This document shows positions 11,738 to 23,274 of a DNA stretch of 64,000 nucleotides, in pieces. The DNA lies in assembly GCA_963556255.1 (NCBI GenBank), contig OY744617.1, forward strand, positions 29,472,985 to 29,536,984, read 5' to 3'. The translations under genes were made by a program, and so were the position numbers. This DNA is from Allolobophora icterica (Eukaryota; Annelida; Clitellata; Crassiclitellata; Lumbricidae). The notes beneath the pieces are model-generated. The model searched no databases. It saw nothing but the letters and a program-made list of their open reading frames with translations, and was not told the DNA's origin. Position 1 is the stretch's first letter. The number at the start of each line of letters is the position of its first letter.

Positions 11738-12657
11738 CCGTAAGAGCTGTGACAATATTGTATGATACACTAAAATCAAACATATCAGTGCTACATAACC
11801 ATCAACCGTCATTACACATAACCACCTTAGCATTCTGCTGTCTACTCTGCTTGACCTCCCCGGATTTTGGCCTGGCATAGGACAGAGAGATGTGTGGCAG
11901 AGCTGATGTGTGGCAGAGCTGACTGCTATCACACGCGTCCACAGGTGGCGGATAGTGGAACGCCCTCTAGAAATAGAGGTCAGCTGCGAAATAAGCAGGG
12001 TTATATCTGACGAATAAGCAGTCGCGGACCAACAGCGGCAAGGCTAGTAGGGCACACTGTAGAAAAAGAGTGGCATTTTGCTTGACAACTAAAAGCTGCA
12101 AATATCCAATAACAGCCTTGTGACATGGGAGCACATGACTCAATTTAAATAAGCCTGATGACCCTCTGCCTAGCGGGCATGTGTTCATCACCAAGACTAG
12201 GTCCACAGCGGAAAACTGTGGTTGATGCCACGAAGGGCATCCGATCTGTAACAAGATGCTCCAATCTGTATAAAAATGAATCTGTGGCTTACCCCCCCTC
12301 AACGAGGTCCTAATCCAAGCAAGAAAAAAAGAAGATTGAACGGACAAGGGACTGTGGCCATTGCAAAATTGATTTGACATAGCACTTATGAAAAACCTAG
12401 TCTCCGTAACGTGGTTTTCGTGTGGCGCCGAGCAATTGAGGGCAATTCAGGTTTAAATCCACCTCTGAGTAGGAATCTTGAAGAGGCGCTATATAAATTT
12501 AAAATGGGGGAATGTTATGTTACATTGAATCATAGCTATGACAGGTGTACATAAGCAGCTCACAATCGATAAAATTCTGCTTTATGTCAGAAAGTAAGTG
12601 TACAATAAAAATCTCTCTGTCTAAACAAAGTCCGGCGAATTATCCAAAGTATCAATG

Positions 12658-13565
12658 TTACTCCCACTTGTGGCCCATGTAAGGCGTGCCTGTTGGATTC
12701 GGATACAACGATCTCACTTTTCGCACTACGCAATCTGGCATTATTTCCCGCATGTGAAGTACACCGTTCGATTCCGTTAGTTTCTTGGCCAGATATAATG
12801 GGCTCGTCCACCCACCCAAGTTGCAAATGATCTTCCAATATTTTCCATAAATTACTCTTCGTATTGGACTGTTAGCTGCATGCGCTGCTTGTCCTCCGCC
12901 AAGCCAACCTGGAGATGCAGAACCCACGCACGGAGAGAGAAAACAAAGAGGACAGGCGCCTTCCGATTGATGATTTTCACCCTGCAGCTGCAAATGATCA
13001 GCTGACACTTGAATGTCATGACTGTTTTGAGCCTCAATTTCTGACTCTGTACTATTTCCATTGGACGCGACCAAGACCTCCTTCGAAGCGGCATCCATAC
13101 AAGATTTTCTTCTCTTTGGTGGTTCCAACTCTGCAATTGGAACAAAGGCAGTTTCGATTGGTTGGAGATATATTTATAATGTCATCAACATACAATTAGC
13201 TCTTTCGACTTGACTTGAACGACAGCTTAGCTGGGTTATGCATATGTTTATTGTCTTATTACATATCGTAATAATAATAATCATGGTAATTTTAATAATT
13301 ACATTTTTAATTGGCCATTTATTATCATTACTGCTGTTACTGCTGTTCACATCAGTTGTCATTATACTAACATTGCTGATGTTATTATTACTATGTATTT
13401 CTATAGCATGGTTTGAGCTAAATATTTGCAAGGATAATAAATGCAATTTAATTTAATATTTATAAATCTTAGTTCAATCTTATTTGCGCACGTATAGCGC
13501 TACCTGAAGAACAATAGGGCCTACTTGTACAGGGTTCACCACACAAAACAATTTATACAATTTCA

Positions 13566-13603
<38 letters not shown>

Positions 13604-13719
13604 GCATCGTCTTCATAATTACCAATTTTTTCAAAATTCCAGTTGTTGTGAGCAAAAAATGCCCGTATGGCTTCCTCTTGATCGCCATCTACCACAATAG
13701 TAAGTTCGTATTTGTTCAT
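12658..13719 (-). CDS. Spliced accessory protein of Kolobok element, 189 aa (copy 1)
   Basis: Two minus-strand exons join in frame. Exon 1 is 13719-13623 (ATG; 32 codons plus one base; ends ATTG before GTAATT). Exon 2 is 13130-12658 (acceptor tttgttccaattgcag, stop TAA). The junction codon is GAG. The intron of about 490 bp contains a TA microsatellite. The protein begins MNKYELTIVVDGDQEEAIRA, has a basic PPKRRK stretch near 36-41 (possible nuclear signal), then CPLCFLSPC (C92, C95, C100), then YGKYWKIICNLGGW, REIMPDCVVRKVR and a C-terminal YPNPTGTPYMGHKW. The Cys cluster suggests metal binding. I recall similar GACPxC...MPxCV...YPNPxGxPYxGH proteins beside transposases in invertebrates, but cannot confirm that here. 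The function is unknown. Confidence 0.7.
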
Positions 13720-13925
13720 GGCAATCTAATCGCATATAGAAACTACAGACTTGTTTCTCAACCCTGTAAGTATCTTCATAGCAATGAACTCCATAGTAAT
13801 ATGAGTGTATGGGGGGGTAAATTTGGATAATTGGAACAACTTGTATACATTCTAGAAGTACAGGTATGACCTCTAGCCAGCTTACCTGGCTTTCGTATAC
13901 ACAAATTAGTCGACCCACAGCTCGG

Positions 13926-13936
13926 TTATATATATA
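13926..13936 (-). promoter_or_regulatory. Right-arm TATA box of Kolobok copy 1
   Basis: TTATATATATA inside the extended right inverted repeat mirrors the left-arm TATA box and lies about 207 bp upstream of the accessory gene's ATG. The shared flanking words gatcaattgaccacttg and aaccgagct on both arms show that the two promoters derive from one repeat sequence. Confidence 0.4.
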
Positions 13937-14299
13937 CAAGTGGTCAATTGATCGAGGTAGGGCCTGTACGGGGTATGCCCTGTCGGGTCTAGTCTGCCCT
14001 AGCGATGCATCTCCATCCATCCGTCCGACCGCTAGAGGGCCAGAGGGAGGGTGAAGGGCCTAGGGTGGGGGCTACCACCGATCGACCGACCGTCCCTGCG
14101 CCTCGCCTCCATTCCACAAAGCGGACGATGTTGCCTAGGCTATGCATATAATTAAATTCAGCAGCCTATGCTTGTAAGATGTGTAAACCAAAATGAAATC
14201 AACGCCCATTGGCCGACAGATGCTTACTTGAACCGCCTACAGTCGTTGGTCACTTCATTCTACGAGGGAAACCGCCAAACCTAAAACCTAGGGCTTTAA

Positions 14300-14530
14300 C
14301 TGGCCTCGGCATATGAGAGAGGGTTTCCAGCTAGTCCGTCTGTGTGTCCGTCTGTTTCTCTCGCCGCCTTACCTTATAGGCCTGACAATGCTATTTATAT
14401 ATTTTCCCGAGGTAATCCCGAGGTAAAAGTATCCCTCAGGGACTTCAACATTATTTTAGAAGCATAGATTTTCTGGGATGGCTAGTTTTCACCGATTTCA
14501 GGCTCCTCAAATATACGCAGAGCGACTGAT
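14300..14530. other. 235-bp spacer (between the TTAA sites) separating inverted Kolobok copies 1 and 2
   Basis: No gene is seen. It contains the words cccgaggtaaaagtatccct and cagggacttcaacatta, which recur around 56098-56145 and so belong to an uncharacterised dispersed repeat. Confidence 0.5.
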
Positions 14531-15110
14531 TTAAAGCCCTAGGTTTTAGGTTTGGCGGTTTCCCTCGTAGAATGAAGTGACCAACGACTGTAGGCGGTTC
14601 AAGTAAGCATCTGTCGGCCAATGGGCGTTGATTTCATTTTGGTTTACACATCTTACAAGCATAGGCTGCTGAATTTAATTATATGCATAGCCTAGGCAAC
14701 ATCGTCCGCTTTGTGGAATGGAGGCGAGGCGCAGGGACGGTCGGTCGATCGGTGGTAGCCCCCACCCTAGGCCCTTCACCCTCCCTCTGGCCCTCTAGCG
14801 GTCGGACGGATGGATGGAGATGCATCGCTAGGGCAGACTAGACCCGACAGGGCATACCCCGTACAGGCCCTACCTCGATCAATTGACCACTTGTATATAT
14901 ATAACCGAGCTGTGGGTCGACTAATTTGTGTATACGAAAGCCAGGTAAGCTGGCTAGAGGTCATACCTGTACTTCTAGAATGTATACAAGTTGTTCCAAT
15001 TATCCAAATTTACCCCCCCATACACTCATATTACTATGGAGTTCATTGCTATGAAGATACTTACAGGGTTGAGAAACAAGTCTGTAGTTTCTATATGCGA
15101 TTAGATTGCC

Positions 15111-15226
15111 ATGAACAAATACGAACTTACTATTGTGGTAGATGGCGATCAAGAGGAAGCCATACGGGCATTTTTTGCTCACAACAACTGGAATTTTGAA
15201 AAAATTGGTAATTATGAAGACGATGC

Positions 15227-15266
<40 letters not shown>

Positions 15267-16174
15267 TGAAATTGTATAAATTGTTTTGTGTGGTGAACCC
15301 TGTACAAGTAGGCCCTATTGTTCTTCAGGTAGCGCTATACGTGCGCAAATAAGATTGAACTAAGATTTATAAATATTAAATTAAATTGCATTTATTATCC
15401 TTGCAAATATTTAGCTCAAACCATGCTATAGAAATACATAGTAATAATAACATCAGCAATGTTAGTATAATGACAACTGATGTGAACAGCAGTAACAGCA
15501 GTAATGATAATAAATGGCCAATTAAAAATGTAATTATTAAAATTACCATGATTATTATTATTACGATATGTAATAAGACAATAAACATATGCATAACCCA
15601 GCTAAGCTGTCGTTCAAGTCAAGTCGAAAGAGCTAATTGTATGTTGATGACATTATAAATATATCTCCAACCAATCGAAACTGCCTTTGTTCCAATTGCA
15701 GAGTTGGAACCACCAAAGAGAAGAAAATCTTGTATGGATGCCGCTTCGAAGGAGGTCTTGGTCGCGTCCAATGGAAATAGTACAGAGTCAGAAATTGAGG
15801 CTCAAAACAGTCATGACATTCAAGTGTCAGCTGATCATTTGCAGCTGCAGGGTGAAAATCATCAATCGGAAGGCGCCTGTCCTCTTTGTTTTCTCTCTCC
15901 GTGCGTGGGTTCTGCATCTCCAGGTTGGCTTGGCGGAGGACAAGCAGCGCATGCAGCTAACAGTCCAATACGAAGAGTAATTTATGGAAAATATTGGAAG
16001 ATCATTTGCAACTTGGGTGGGTGGACGAGCCCATTATATCTGGCCAAGAAACTAACGGAATCGAACGGTGTACTTCACATGCGGGAAATAATGCCAGATT
16101 GCGTAGTGCGAAAAGTGAGATCGTTGTATCCGAATCCAACAGGCACGCCTTACATGGGCCACAAGTGGGAGTAA
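15111..16174 (+). CDS. Spliced accessory protein of Kolobok element, 189 aa (copy 2)
   Basis: The exons are 15111-15207 and 15702-16174. The donor is G|GTAATT at 15208. The acceptor is AATTGCAG ending at 15701. The intron is 494 bp. The predicted protein is the same as in copy 1 wherever I compared them. Without splicing, the first exon runs into the TA repeat and terminates. The second exon alone has no upstream ATG and begins in frame at TTG (15704), which supports the splice. Confidence 0.7.
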
Positions 16175-17094
16175 CATTGATACTTTGGATAATTCGCCGG
16201 ACTTTGTTTAGACAGAGAGATTTTTATTGTACACTTACTTTCTGACATAAAGCAGAATTTTATCGATTGTGAGCTGCTTATGTACACCTGTCATAGCTAT
16301 GATTCAATGTAACATAACATTCCCCCATTTTAAATTTATATAGCGCCTCTTCAAGATTCCTACTCAGAGGTGGATTTAAACCTGAATTGCCCTCAATTGC
16401 TCGGCGCCACACGAAAACCACGTTACGGAGACTAGGTTTTTCATAAGTGCTATGTCAAATCAATTTTGCAATGGCCACAGTCCCTTGTCCGTTCAATCTT
16501 CTTTTTTTCTTGCTTGGATTAGGACCTCGTTGAGGGGGGGTAAGCCACAGATTCATTTTTATACAGATTGGAGCATCTTGTTACAGATCGGATGCCCTTC
16601 GTGGCATCAACCACAGTTTTCCGCTGTGGACCTAGTCTTGGTGATGAACACATGCCCGCTAGGCAGAGGGTCATCAGGCTTATTTAAATTGAGTCATGTG
16701 CTCCCATGTCACAAGGCTGTTATTGGATATTTGCAGCTTTTAGTTGTCAAGCAAAATGCCACTCTTTTTCTACAGTGTGCCCTACTAGCCTTGCCGCTGT
16801 TGGTCCGCGACTGCTTATTCGTCAGATATAACCCTGCTTATTTCGCAGCTGACCTCTATTTCTAGAGGGCGTTCCACTATCCGCCACCTGTGGACGCGTG
16901 TGATAGCAGTCAGCTCTGCCACACATCAGCTCTGCCACACATCTCTCTGTCCTATGCCAGGCCAAAATCCGGGGAGGTCAAGCAGAGTAGACAGCAGAAT
17001 GCTAAGGTGGTTATGTGTAATGACGGTTGATGGTTATGTAGCACTGATATGTTTGATTTTAGTGTATCATACAATATTGTCACAGCTCTTACGG

Positions 17095-18978
17095 TTATTC
17101 TACTGTGTAGGGTGCATTGCTTTCATTTGAAAAGCTCTCACTGTCTCCTAATTGGTCGTCATCGGATTCGTCCGAAGAGATTTCACTCTGGCAGGTCTCC
17201 TTATCTGCAGAAGTTTCTGTCACAGACTCCGATATTGCTTTAGATGCTGACCACACGGCAATGTACAAATTCCAAATGTTCTCAACAAATACGTAGGTCT
17301 TGCGCCGATACACTTTTTTCCCGATTTGGCGACGTGGGTTTTTCGAACGAACAGTCGTGCATATAGACGTGTATGGTCTGTCGACGTGTTCGTTCCAGTC
17401 CAAGACAGCCAGATTGCTCCGCAGCTCGTACATTAAATTCCCGTAGTGTATCCGTTTATCCAGATAGATCAGACAAACGTTATTAAAACTTTCCACATAA
17501 AATGTGTCGTGGCCTTTGACATAATCTTCAGCGTGCTTGTACACTACCAACGACCGAAGAAAGTCCTGGAGCATTGTAATTGCAGCCTCATTTGAAACAA
17601 TTCGAACTTCAATCATATGCCCCGGCTCTTTGCAGTGGGAAGTTTCATGGCACTTGCTGTGGTTGTTCTGAAAATGAGGGATGCATGATTCTATGAGCTT
17701 ACGCAGGGTTTGGGCATCTCCATTGCAATTGTCCATACACCAATAGACGTGGTTTCGAATGGCAGCACCCTTGTCAGAAAGCTCGGGATGCCATGTTTTT
17801 CCAATGTTTTTTTGTGCTCCTTGCCCAATTTTTTTCACCCCGGCTGTTATAGGACGGGTGCAGTGCCAGCGGTCATTGGAATTCCTGGCTTGCTTCCTCT
17901 CACGTAGGCGCTTGTTGATTGTCATGTTTCGATCATGCACATGATGGGCAACTTTAATGTTGCTGAGATCCAGGCTCTCGTACATCCTGTCGAATCCCAC
18001 TGCCTCGTGACGCTGTGAACAGTTATCATCATTCCCGTTAATGTGTTGAATATCAACGACTTTGTGAGTTTTCAACCCGATAGCAACATGGTCGGTGTGA
18101 TAACTATTTCGTCTACAATGATGTCGTGCGTCAGTCATTATAGAGATAGCTCCATCAGGCGACAGTGAAGACTCCTGCGCTCTAGCGCCAAATATAGATT
18201 GCTTTCGCAGGTTCTCAGAAATGGCACTAAATGTAACCATATTCCTCCTGCGGAAAAGGTCTGACAATAGTCCAAACCGACTGAAGTCGCTAAAGCGCTC
18301 GTACTGTATGGGTGTCATACCAGAGGCCAGGTAGCTCAACATCACTCGGTGGTTGACTTCAAATTCCTTCCGCTCGCTGTCTATTGTGGATGAGGAACTC
18401 CACTGAAAGGAGTGTTTTTTCGCACACTCCATATCCACCGACAGCACATGACCACTGTGTGTCCATGACTTCACTGAATACGGCGTCACACATGTGGATG
18501 AATGTTGTGAGATTGTGTCGATCAACTGGGCAATGCTGGAGCACTGCCCAACAAAATTCTCATGTGCAGTCTCCAAAGCTGTTGCTGGAGCTGCTGATAT
18601 TGCTGCTGTGACAGATGCTGGATCAGTCAGTGAAGTTGATTCACTTACTTCTTCCGTGACTGAAGACATCGTGAGTGTCTGCTGCGGATGTTGAGTTGCA
18701 GAAGAGAGCTTATTGGTGTCAACATCCATTATGACTTTCACCAGAACTTCTCTCAAACTTTTTACTCCCAACGCCAAGCGAATGTCCTCACATTTTTGCT
18801 CAAATTTAAGTTTATCACTGTCGGTTGTAAAAGTTAATTCAAAATGTTTCCTTACAGAAACGTAAGGGTAGCTATAACTCTTGGTAGATCCATCAGACAA
18901 CCGTTTTTTAAATGTTCGCATGTTGCCAACTGCAACACCTGAAGTCGGTGTCGTTGGTACAGCGTAGTCTCCATCCAT
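17095..18978 (-). CDS. Kolobok-type transposase, 627 aa (copy 2)
   Basis: It is uninterrupted and identical in translation to copy 1, including S54, D283, D349, D369/W371/H372 and E496. It reads toward the left, away from the SINE at 19.73 kb. Its 3' end faces the accessory gene of the same element. Confidence 0.8.
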   Translation of the reverse strand: MDGDYAVPTTPTSGVAVGNMRTFKKRLSDGSTKSYSYPYVSVRKHFELTFTTDSDKLKFEQKCEDIRLALGVKSLREVLVKVIMDVDTNKLSSATQHPQQTLTMSSVTEEVSESTSLTDPASVTAAISAAPATALETAHENFVGQCSSIAQLIDTISQHSSTCVTPYSVKSWTHSGHVLSVDMECAKKHSFQWSSSSTIDSERKEFEVNHRVMLSYLASGMTPIQYERFSDFSRFGLLSDLFRRRNMVTFSAISENLRKQSIFGARAQESSLSPDGAISIMTDARHHCRRNSYHTDHVAIGLKTHKVVDIQHINGNDDNCSQRHEAVGFDRMYESLDLSNIKVAHHVHDRNMTINKRLRERKQARNSNDRWHCTRPITAGVKKIGQGAQKNIGKTWHPELSDKGAAIRNHVYWCMDNCNGDAQTLRKLIESCIPHFQNNHSKCHETSHCKEPGHMIEVRIVSNEAAITMLQDFLRSLVVYKHAEDYVKGHDTFYVESFNNVCLIYLDKRIHYGNLMYELRSNLAVLDWNEHVDRPYTSICTTVRSKNPRRQIGKKVYRRKTYVFVENIWNLYIAVWSASKAISESVTETSADKETCQSEISSDESDDDQLGDSESFSNESNAPYTVE

Positions 18979-19729
18979 CTTTGGAAATAGTTCGATATAA
19001 TGATACTAATATATGTCCACTAACGAAATACAATGTTATACTACTATAAGGTCCACTACTGAAATAAGATAATAATATAATATACAGACACGAGATATAA
19101 GCTGTATCGACTATGCGATTTAAAATGGCTATGAAGTGAAGAAATTACGAAGCTCAACTCTGCTGCAGCGAAATTCAAACTAGAATGAGTACTGCAAACC
19201 AAGACTCAATTGTGAAAGGACATTTCCTAAGTTCATTTCCTAAGTTCATTAGCATAATTTGGCATGTGACCTAGTCTCTCTTCCTTAGGCTGTATATTAG
19301 CATCTGATACTGGTGCAAATTCTTAGAATATGAAATACAGCTTATTGTCTTTAGTGTTCCGGGTATAATAAGGCAACGGTGACAGCATCAACAGCTGGCA
19401 TTTATATACAGGTTTACGACCCAAAGCTCGGTTATATATACAAGTGGTCAATTGATCGGGGTAGGCCAGAGGGAGGGTGAAGGGCCTAGGGTGGGGGCTA
19501 CCACCGATCGACCGACCGTCCCTGCGCCTCGCCTCCATTCCACAAAGCGGACGATGTTGCCTAGGCTATGCATATAATTAAATTCAGCAGCCTATGCTTG
19601 TAAGATGTGTAAACCAAAATGAAATCAACGCCCATTGGCCGACAGATGCTTACTTGAACCGCCTACAGTCGTTGGTCACTTCATTCTACGAGGGAAACCG
19701 CCAAACCTAAAACCTAGGGCTTTAAGCAT

Positions 19730-19905
19730 ATTGTATTGGTCAGTGTGCTGGATTGGCAGTCGAAAGGTCGGGGTTCAAATCCCCGCTAGGGCAAAATTTG
19801 GTTTTCTGTCCCACCTACATCCCCTAGCCAACTCAGCTATGATGAGTACACTGACCGTACACTGTCGGTGGGAAGATGAGATCAAACTAAACAAAGGAAC
19901 GAATA
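19730..19905 (+). repeat. tRNA-derived SINE, family B
   Basis: The B-box-like GGGGTTCAAATCC (19778-19790) follows a tRNA-like head, gtgtgctggattggcagtcg. The body reads ctagccaactcagctatgatgag and ends gtcggtgggaagatgagat. A second copy with the same order is at 43015-43200 on the minus strand. This copy lies directly against the TTAA of Kolobok copy 2. Confidence 0.7.
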
Positions 19906-19969
19906 TACGAATAGATTTTATCTCATTTTAATCTCCATTTCTAAAGCGCCACTCGAAGGCCCAGAGTCT

Positions 19970-21931
19970 TCACGAGCGCTTAACCAGCTTAAGTATGGCC
20001 ATTCTAAATGGGCTCTGCGGTGTAGGCTTCTCTTTTCGCACGAAGAGATACTGGCAAGATTCGTGGATGGTACAGTAGACGTACACATTTAGCCAATCAT
20101 TGTACATGTTGGAGTTTAGATGCGACGACCTTGAATTGACGAGACAGTCATTTTGGATGGCATCATGAAATTTATGTCGGAAGATGTCCATCCAACCTGG
20201 TCTCAACCTATTGGCGATTCGTCTTCTCGGCTTGACGCGCTCGAAGTCTTCTGATGTCATTTCAGTAGAGGCAACCTGTCTCCTGCAAATGCACACAGAA
20301 ATGGTAATGATTACACTCACTTCAGCAACTTAAGGCCTACTATGCCTGAAACTATTGACCATTCCCGATATTATGACCACATTTGTTCATAAAGATATTA
20401 AAAATATCACAACTCAGTAAACTGAAGCTGTGTGAAGTATTCCATGGTACATTCCAAACTGGTAAACTCCTGTCAAAATTACAGGAGTAGTCCTGTACAG
20501 TTGCATATATGAAGATACACCTTTCAAGTACCACACATAGTGGTGCATGCCATTAAAGAAAATTTGCATCAGTTATGAATGATTACAACATCGGTCCTCA
20601 ACTAGACTTTAACACAACACCTCTGATAAGCCTACCTGTAGGAAGCACTCTAGATATCACATTATGATAACAACAGAACCAGAATAAACAAGAACCAAAC
20701 AGTTTACTTCATTAACACGAACCTTTAAAATTCAAATAATGTATTGTTCATCCAAATGAATAAATTCAACAGATTTCAAATAAATCAATTTAAAATATAG
20801 TCAAAGCATCTAAACTAATTTCCAGATGCATGCCCCTGGCCGCATTATATCACAATCCATGTTATATTCAATCAAGTTACAACGAGTCTGTGGAGTAATA
20901 GCGGCAATGATATAAATATCAATGGAAACAATAGTGAAATTAGAAAGGTCAAGCATCAGACATCGGCACCACAGAAGACATCCTTCCATAGTCAAATCCT
21001 GCTTTTTCCATCTTAGACGTATACGGCAAGTCAGGAAAAGCCTCAATGAAAGATGTCTCCGCAATCTAGTTAAGGCCCTATTGATCTCCAGAATTGACTA
21101 CTGCAACTCGATCCTCTACGGCCTTCCAGCATCTATATAATTTTATCTCGCAACCAATTACCTTTGTTCTTCAATACGCTGCTAAGCCAGTAAAACCTGA
21201 CTCCCTTTGATCACGTCACCCCGGCCCTTCGCGAGCTACATTGGCTCCCCATACAAGCTCGCATTAATTTCAAAATCTGCCTCTCAATGTATCGAGTATA
21301 TACAAACTCATCTCATACGTTTCTTCACTAGTCACACCATGTTCTACTTTCCAATCCAGAAGAAGACTGTATACGATCATCTTCCCGAGGTGATTTGAGG
21401 TCACTCGTTCATTCAGGAAATTTGGAAACCGAGCATTTGCACTAGCCGGCCCAGCTGAATGGAACAAACCGTCGGATCATATTCGCAAATCCTCAACATC
21501 GTTAACTTTCAAAAGCAACCTTTAAACGTATCTTCTTAAATTGAACTATGATTGGACTTTCTATACTGTTACGCGCTTTCGTGCAATTTCTTATCTTGCT
21601 TAGGCGCCGTATACAAATGACAGATTATAATTATTTATTAATTTATTACATTAGGATAGCGCCTACTCACCATTCCTGGTCTTTGAAGAGGTGATGAGGT
21701 CGTACCTCCAGGTTGCATCGTCCTGCTCCATCTGTGTCCTCATGTTCCACTTCAGCTTCGGCGTTGGCAAAACCTTAAGAACTGAAACAAGAAACCAGGA
21801 AGACAATACAATACCTTCTATAGTGCCTTCAAGTAACTCACAAGGAATCACCAGGCGATCGAAAAGCACCATAAGTAGAAGAAGAAGAAGAAGAAGAAGA
21901 AGAAGAAGAAGAAGAAGAAGAAGAAGAAGAA

Positions 21932-21963
<32 letters not shown>

Positions 21964-23274
21964 AGAGGAAGAGGAAGAGGAAGAGGAAGAGGAAGAGGAA
22001 GAGGAAGAGGAAGAGGAAGAGGAAGAGGAAGAGGAAGAGGAAGAGGAAGAGGAAGAGGAAGAGGAAGAGGAAGAGGAAGAGGAAGAGGAAGAGGAAGAGG
22101 AAGAGGAAGAGGAAGAGGAAGAGGAAGAGGAAGAGGAAGAGGAAGAGGAAGAGGAAGAGGAAGAGGAAGAGGAAGTGGAAGAGGAAGAGGAGGTGGAAGA
22201 GGAAGAGAAAGAGAAAGAGAAAGAGGAACAGGAAGAGGAAGTGGAAGTGGAAGTGGAAGAGGAAGAGGAAGAGAAAGACCGGCGTGAGCAAATCATGCAA
22301 TACATGACCATCATCCGCCAGGACTGTGGCGAAGAGGCTGGAAGCGGAGCTAGACAGTCTGAGTCGCTCAAACCAAGAAACAAGGCAGACAATACAATAG
22401 CTTCTAAAATGCATTTAATTAACTCACAAGGACGTGCCTGATGATCTAAGAGCACCATAACCTCCTTCCTATTTAAGCCAATATAATTATATAAATAATA
22501 ATGAAAACAATAATGAAAGGGAAAGTCAAGCGTCAGACATCCCTGCACCACAGCACTATATATATGATTGGACTTTCTAATGTTAGGCACTTTCCCGCAA
22601 TTTCTTATCTTGCTTAGGCGCCCTACAAATGACAGAATACATTTATTTATTTATTTATTACATTAGGATACTCACCATTCCTGGTCTACGTCCAGATGAT
22701 CAGGTTCTACCTCCAGGTTGCTTGGTCCAGGTTGATGATCGCCATCGCTTTCGTGGTTCTCAACACCTCGAGCACTGAAACAAGAAACCAGGAAGACAAT
22801 ACAATAACTTCTATAGTGCCTTCAAGTAACTCACAAGGAATCACCAGGTGATCGAAAAGCACCAGAAGAAGGAGGAGGAGGAGGAGGAGGAGGAGGAGGA
22901 GGAGGAGGAGGAGGAAGAAGAAGAGGAGGAGGAGGAGGAAGAAGAAGAAGAAGAAGAAGAGGAGGAGGAGGAAGAAGAAGAGAAGAAGGAGGAGGAGGAA
23001 GAACAAGAACAAGAAGAAGAAGAAGAAGGAGAAGAAGAAGAGGAAGAGGAAGTGGAAGACCGGAGTGAGCAAATCATGCAATACATGACCCTCATCCGCC
23101 AGGACTGTGGCGAAGAGGCTGGAATCGGAGCTATAGACAGTCTGCGTCGCTCAAACCAAGAAACCAGGCAGACAATACAATATATCTTCTAAAATGCATT
23201 TAATTAATTCACAAGCACTCACCTGATGATCGAAAAGCATCATAACCTCCTTCCAATTAAATCCAATATATATA

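Larger units (their letters stand above)
9111..14295 (+). mobile_element. Kolobok-type DNA transposon, copy 1 (5185 bp)
   Basis: The element is bounded by TTAA at 9107-9110 and 14296-14299. Its ends are exact inverted repeats starting AGCCCTAGGTTTTAGGTTTG, about 258 bp long (9111-9368 and 14038-14295). After that the right arm has about 82 bp with no left counterpart, and then similarity resumes through a TATA-containing segment. It carries a transposase gene reading inward from the left and a second, spliced gene reading inward from the right, with their 3' ends about 920 bp apart. A fragment of a dispersed repeat tail (about 12361-12500) sits between them. TTAA duplication, long TIRs and the transposase type fit Kolobok. 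piggyBac also uses TTAA but has a different transposase. All parts look intact. Confidence 0.88.
14535..19721 (-). mobile_element. Kolobok-type DNA transposon, copy 2 (5187 bp)
   Basis: It is bounded by TTAA at 14531-14534 and 19722-19725 and is the inverse of copy 1. It is 2 bp longer than copies 1 and 3; the intronic TA microsatellite is the obvious place for this, but I did not align it in full. Both genes are intact. Its right end abuts a tRNA-derived SINE. Confidence 0.88.

Noticed and set aside
12658..13128. A stand-alone 156-aa start for the Kolobok accessory protein
   Set aside because: The frame would have to start at TTG; splicing to the upstream ATG exon gives a clean junction in all three copies.
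9111..14295. piggyBac as the superfamily of the three large elements
   Set aside because: TTAA fits, but the transposase lacks the piggyBac Cys-rich end and has the D.WH and late E-s-f-N blocks, and the TIRs are far longer than usual for piggyBac.
21691..22590. Arg-Gly or Ser-rich frames of 198-250 codons
   Set aside because: They are translations of the polypurine/polypyrimidine microsatellite on both strands.
22848..23192. Glu-rich frame ending DRSEQIMQYMTLIRQDCGEE as an exon
   Set aside because: The non-repeat part is duplicated in the other unit and reads plausibly on both strands; no matching splice phases were found, so coding is not supported.
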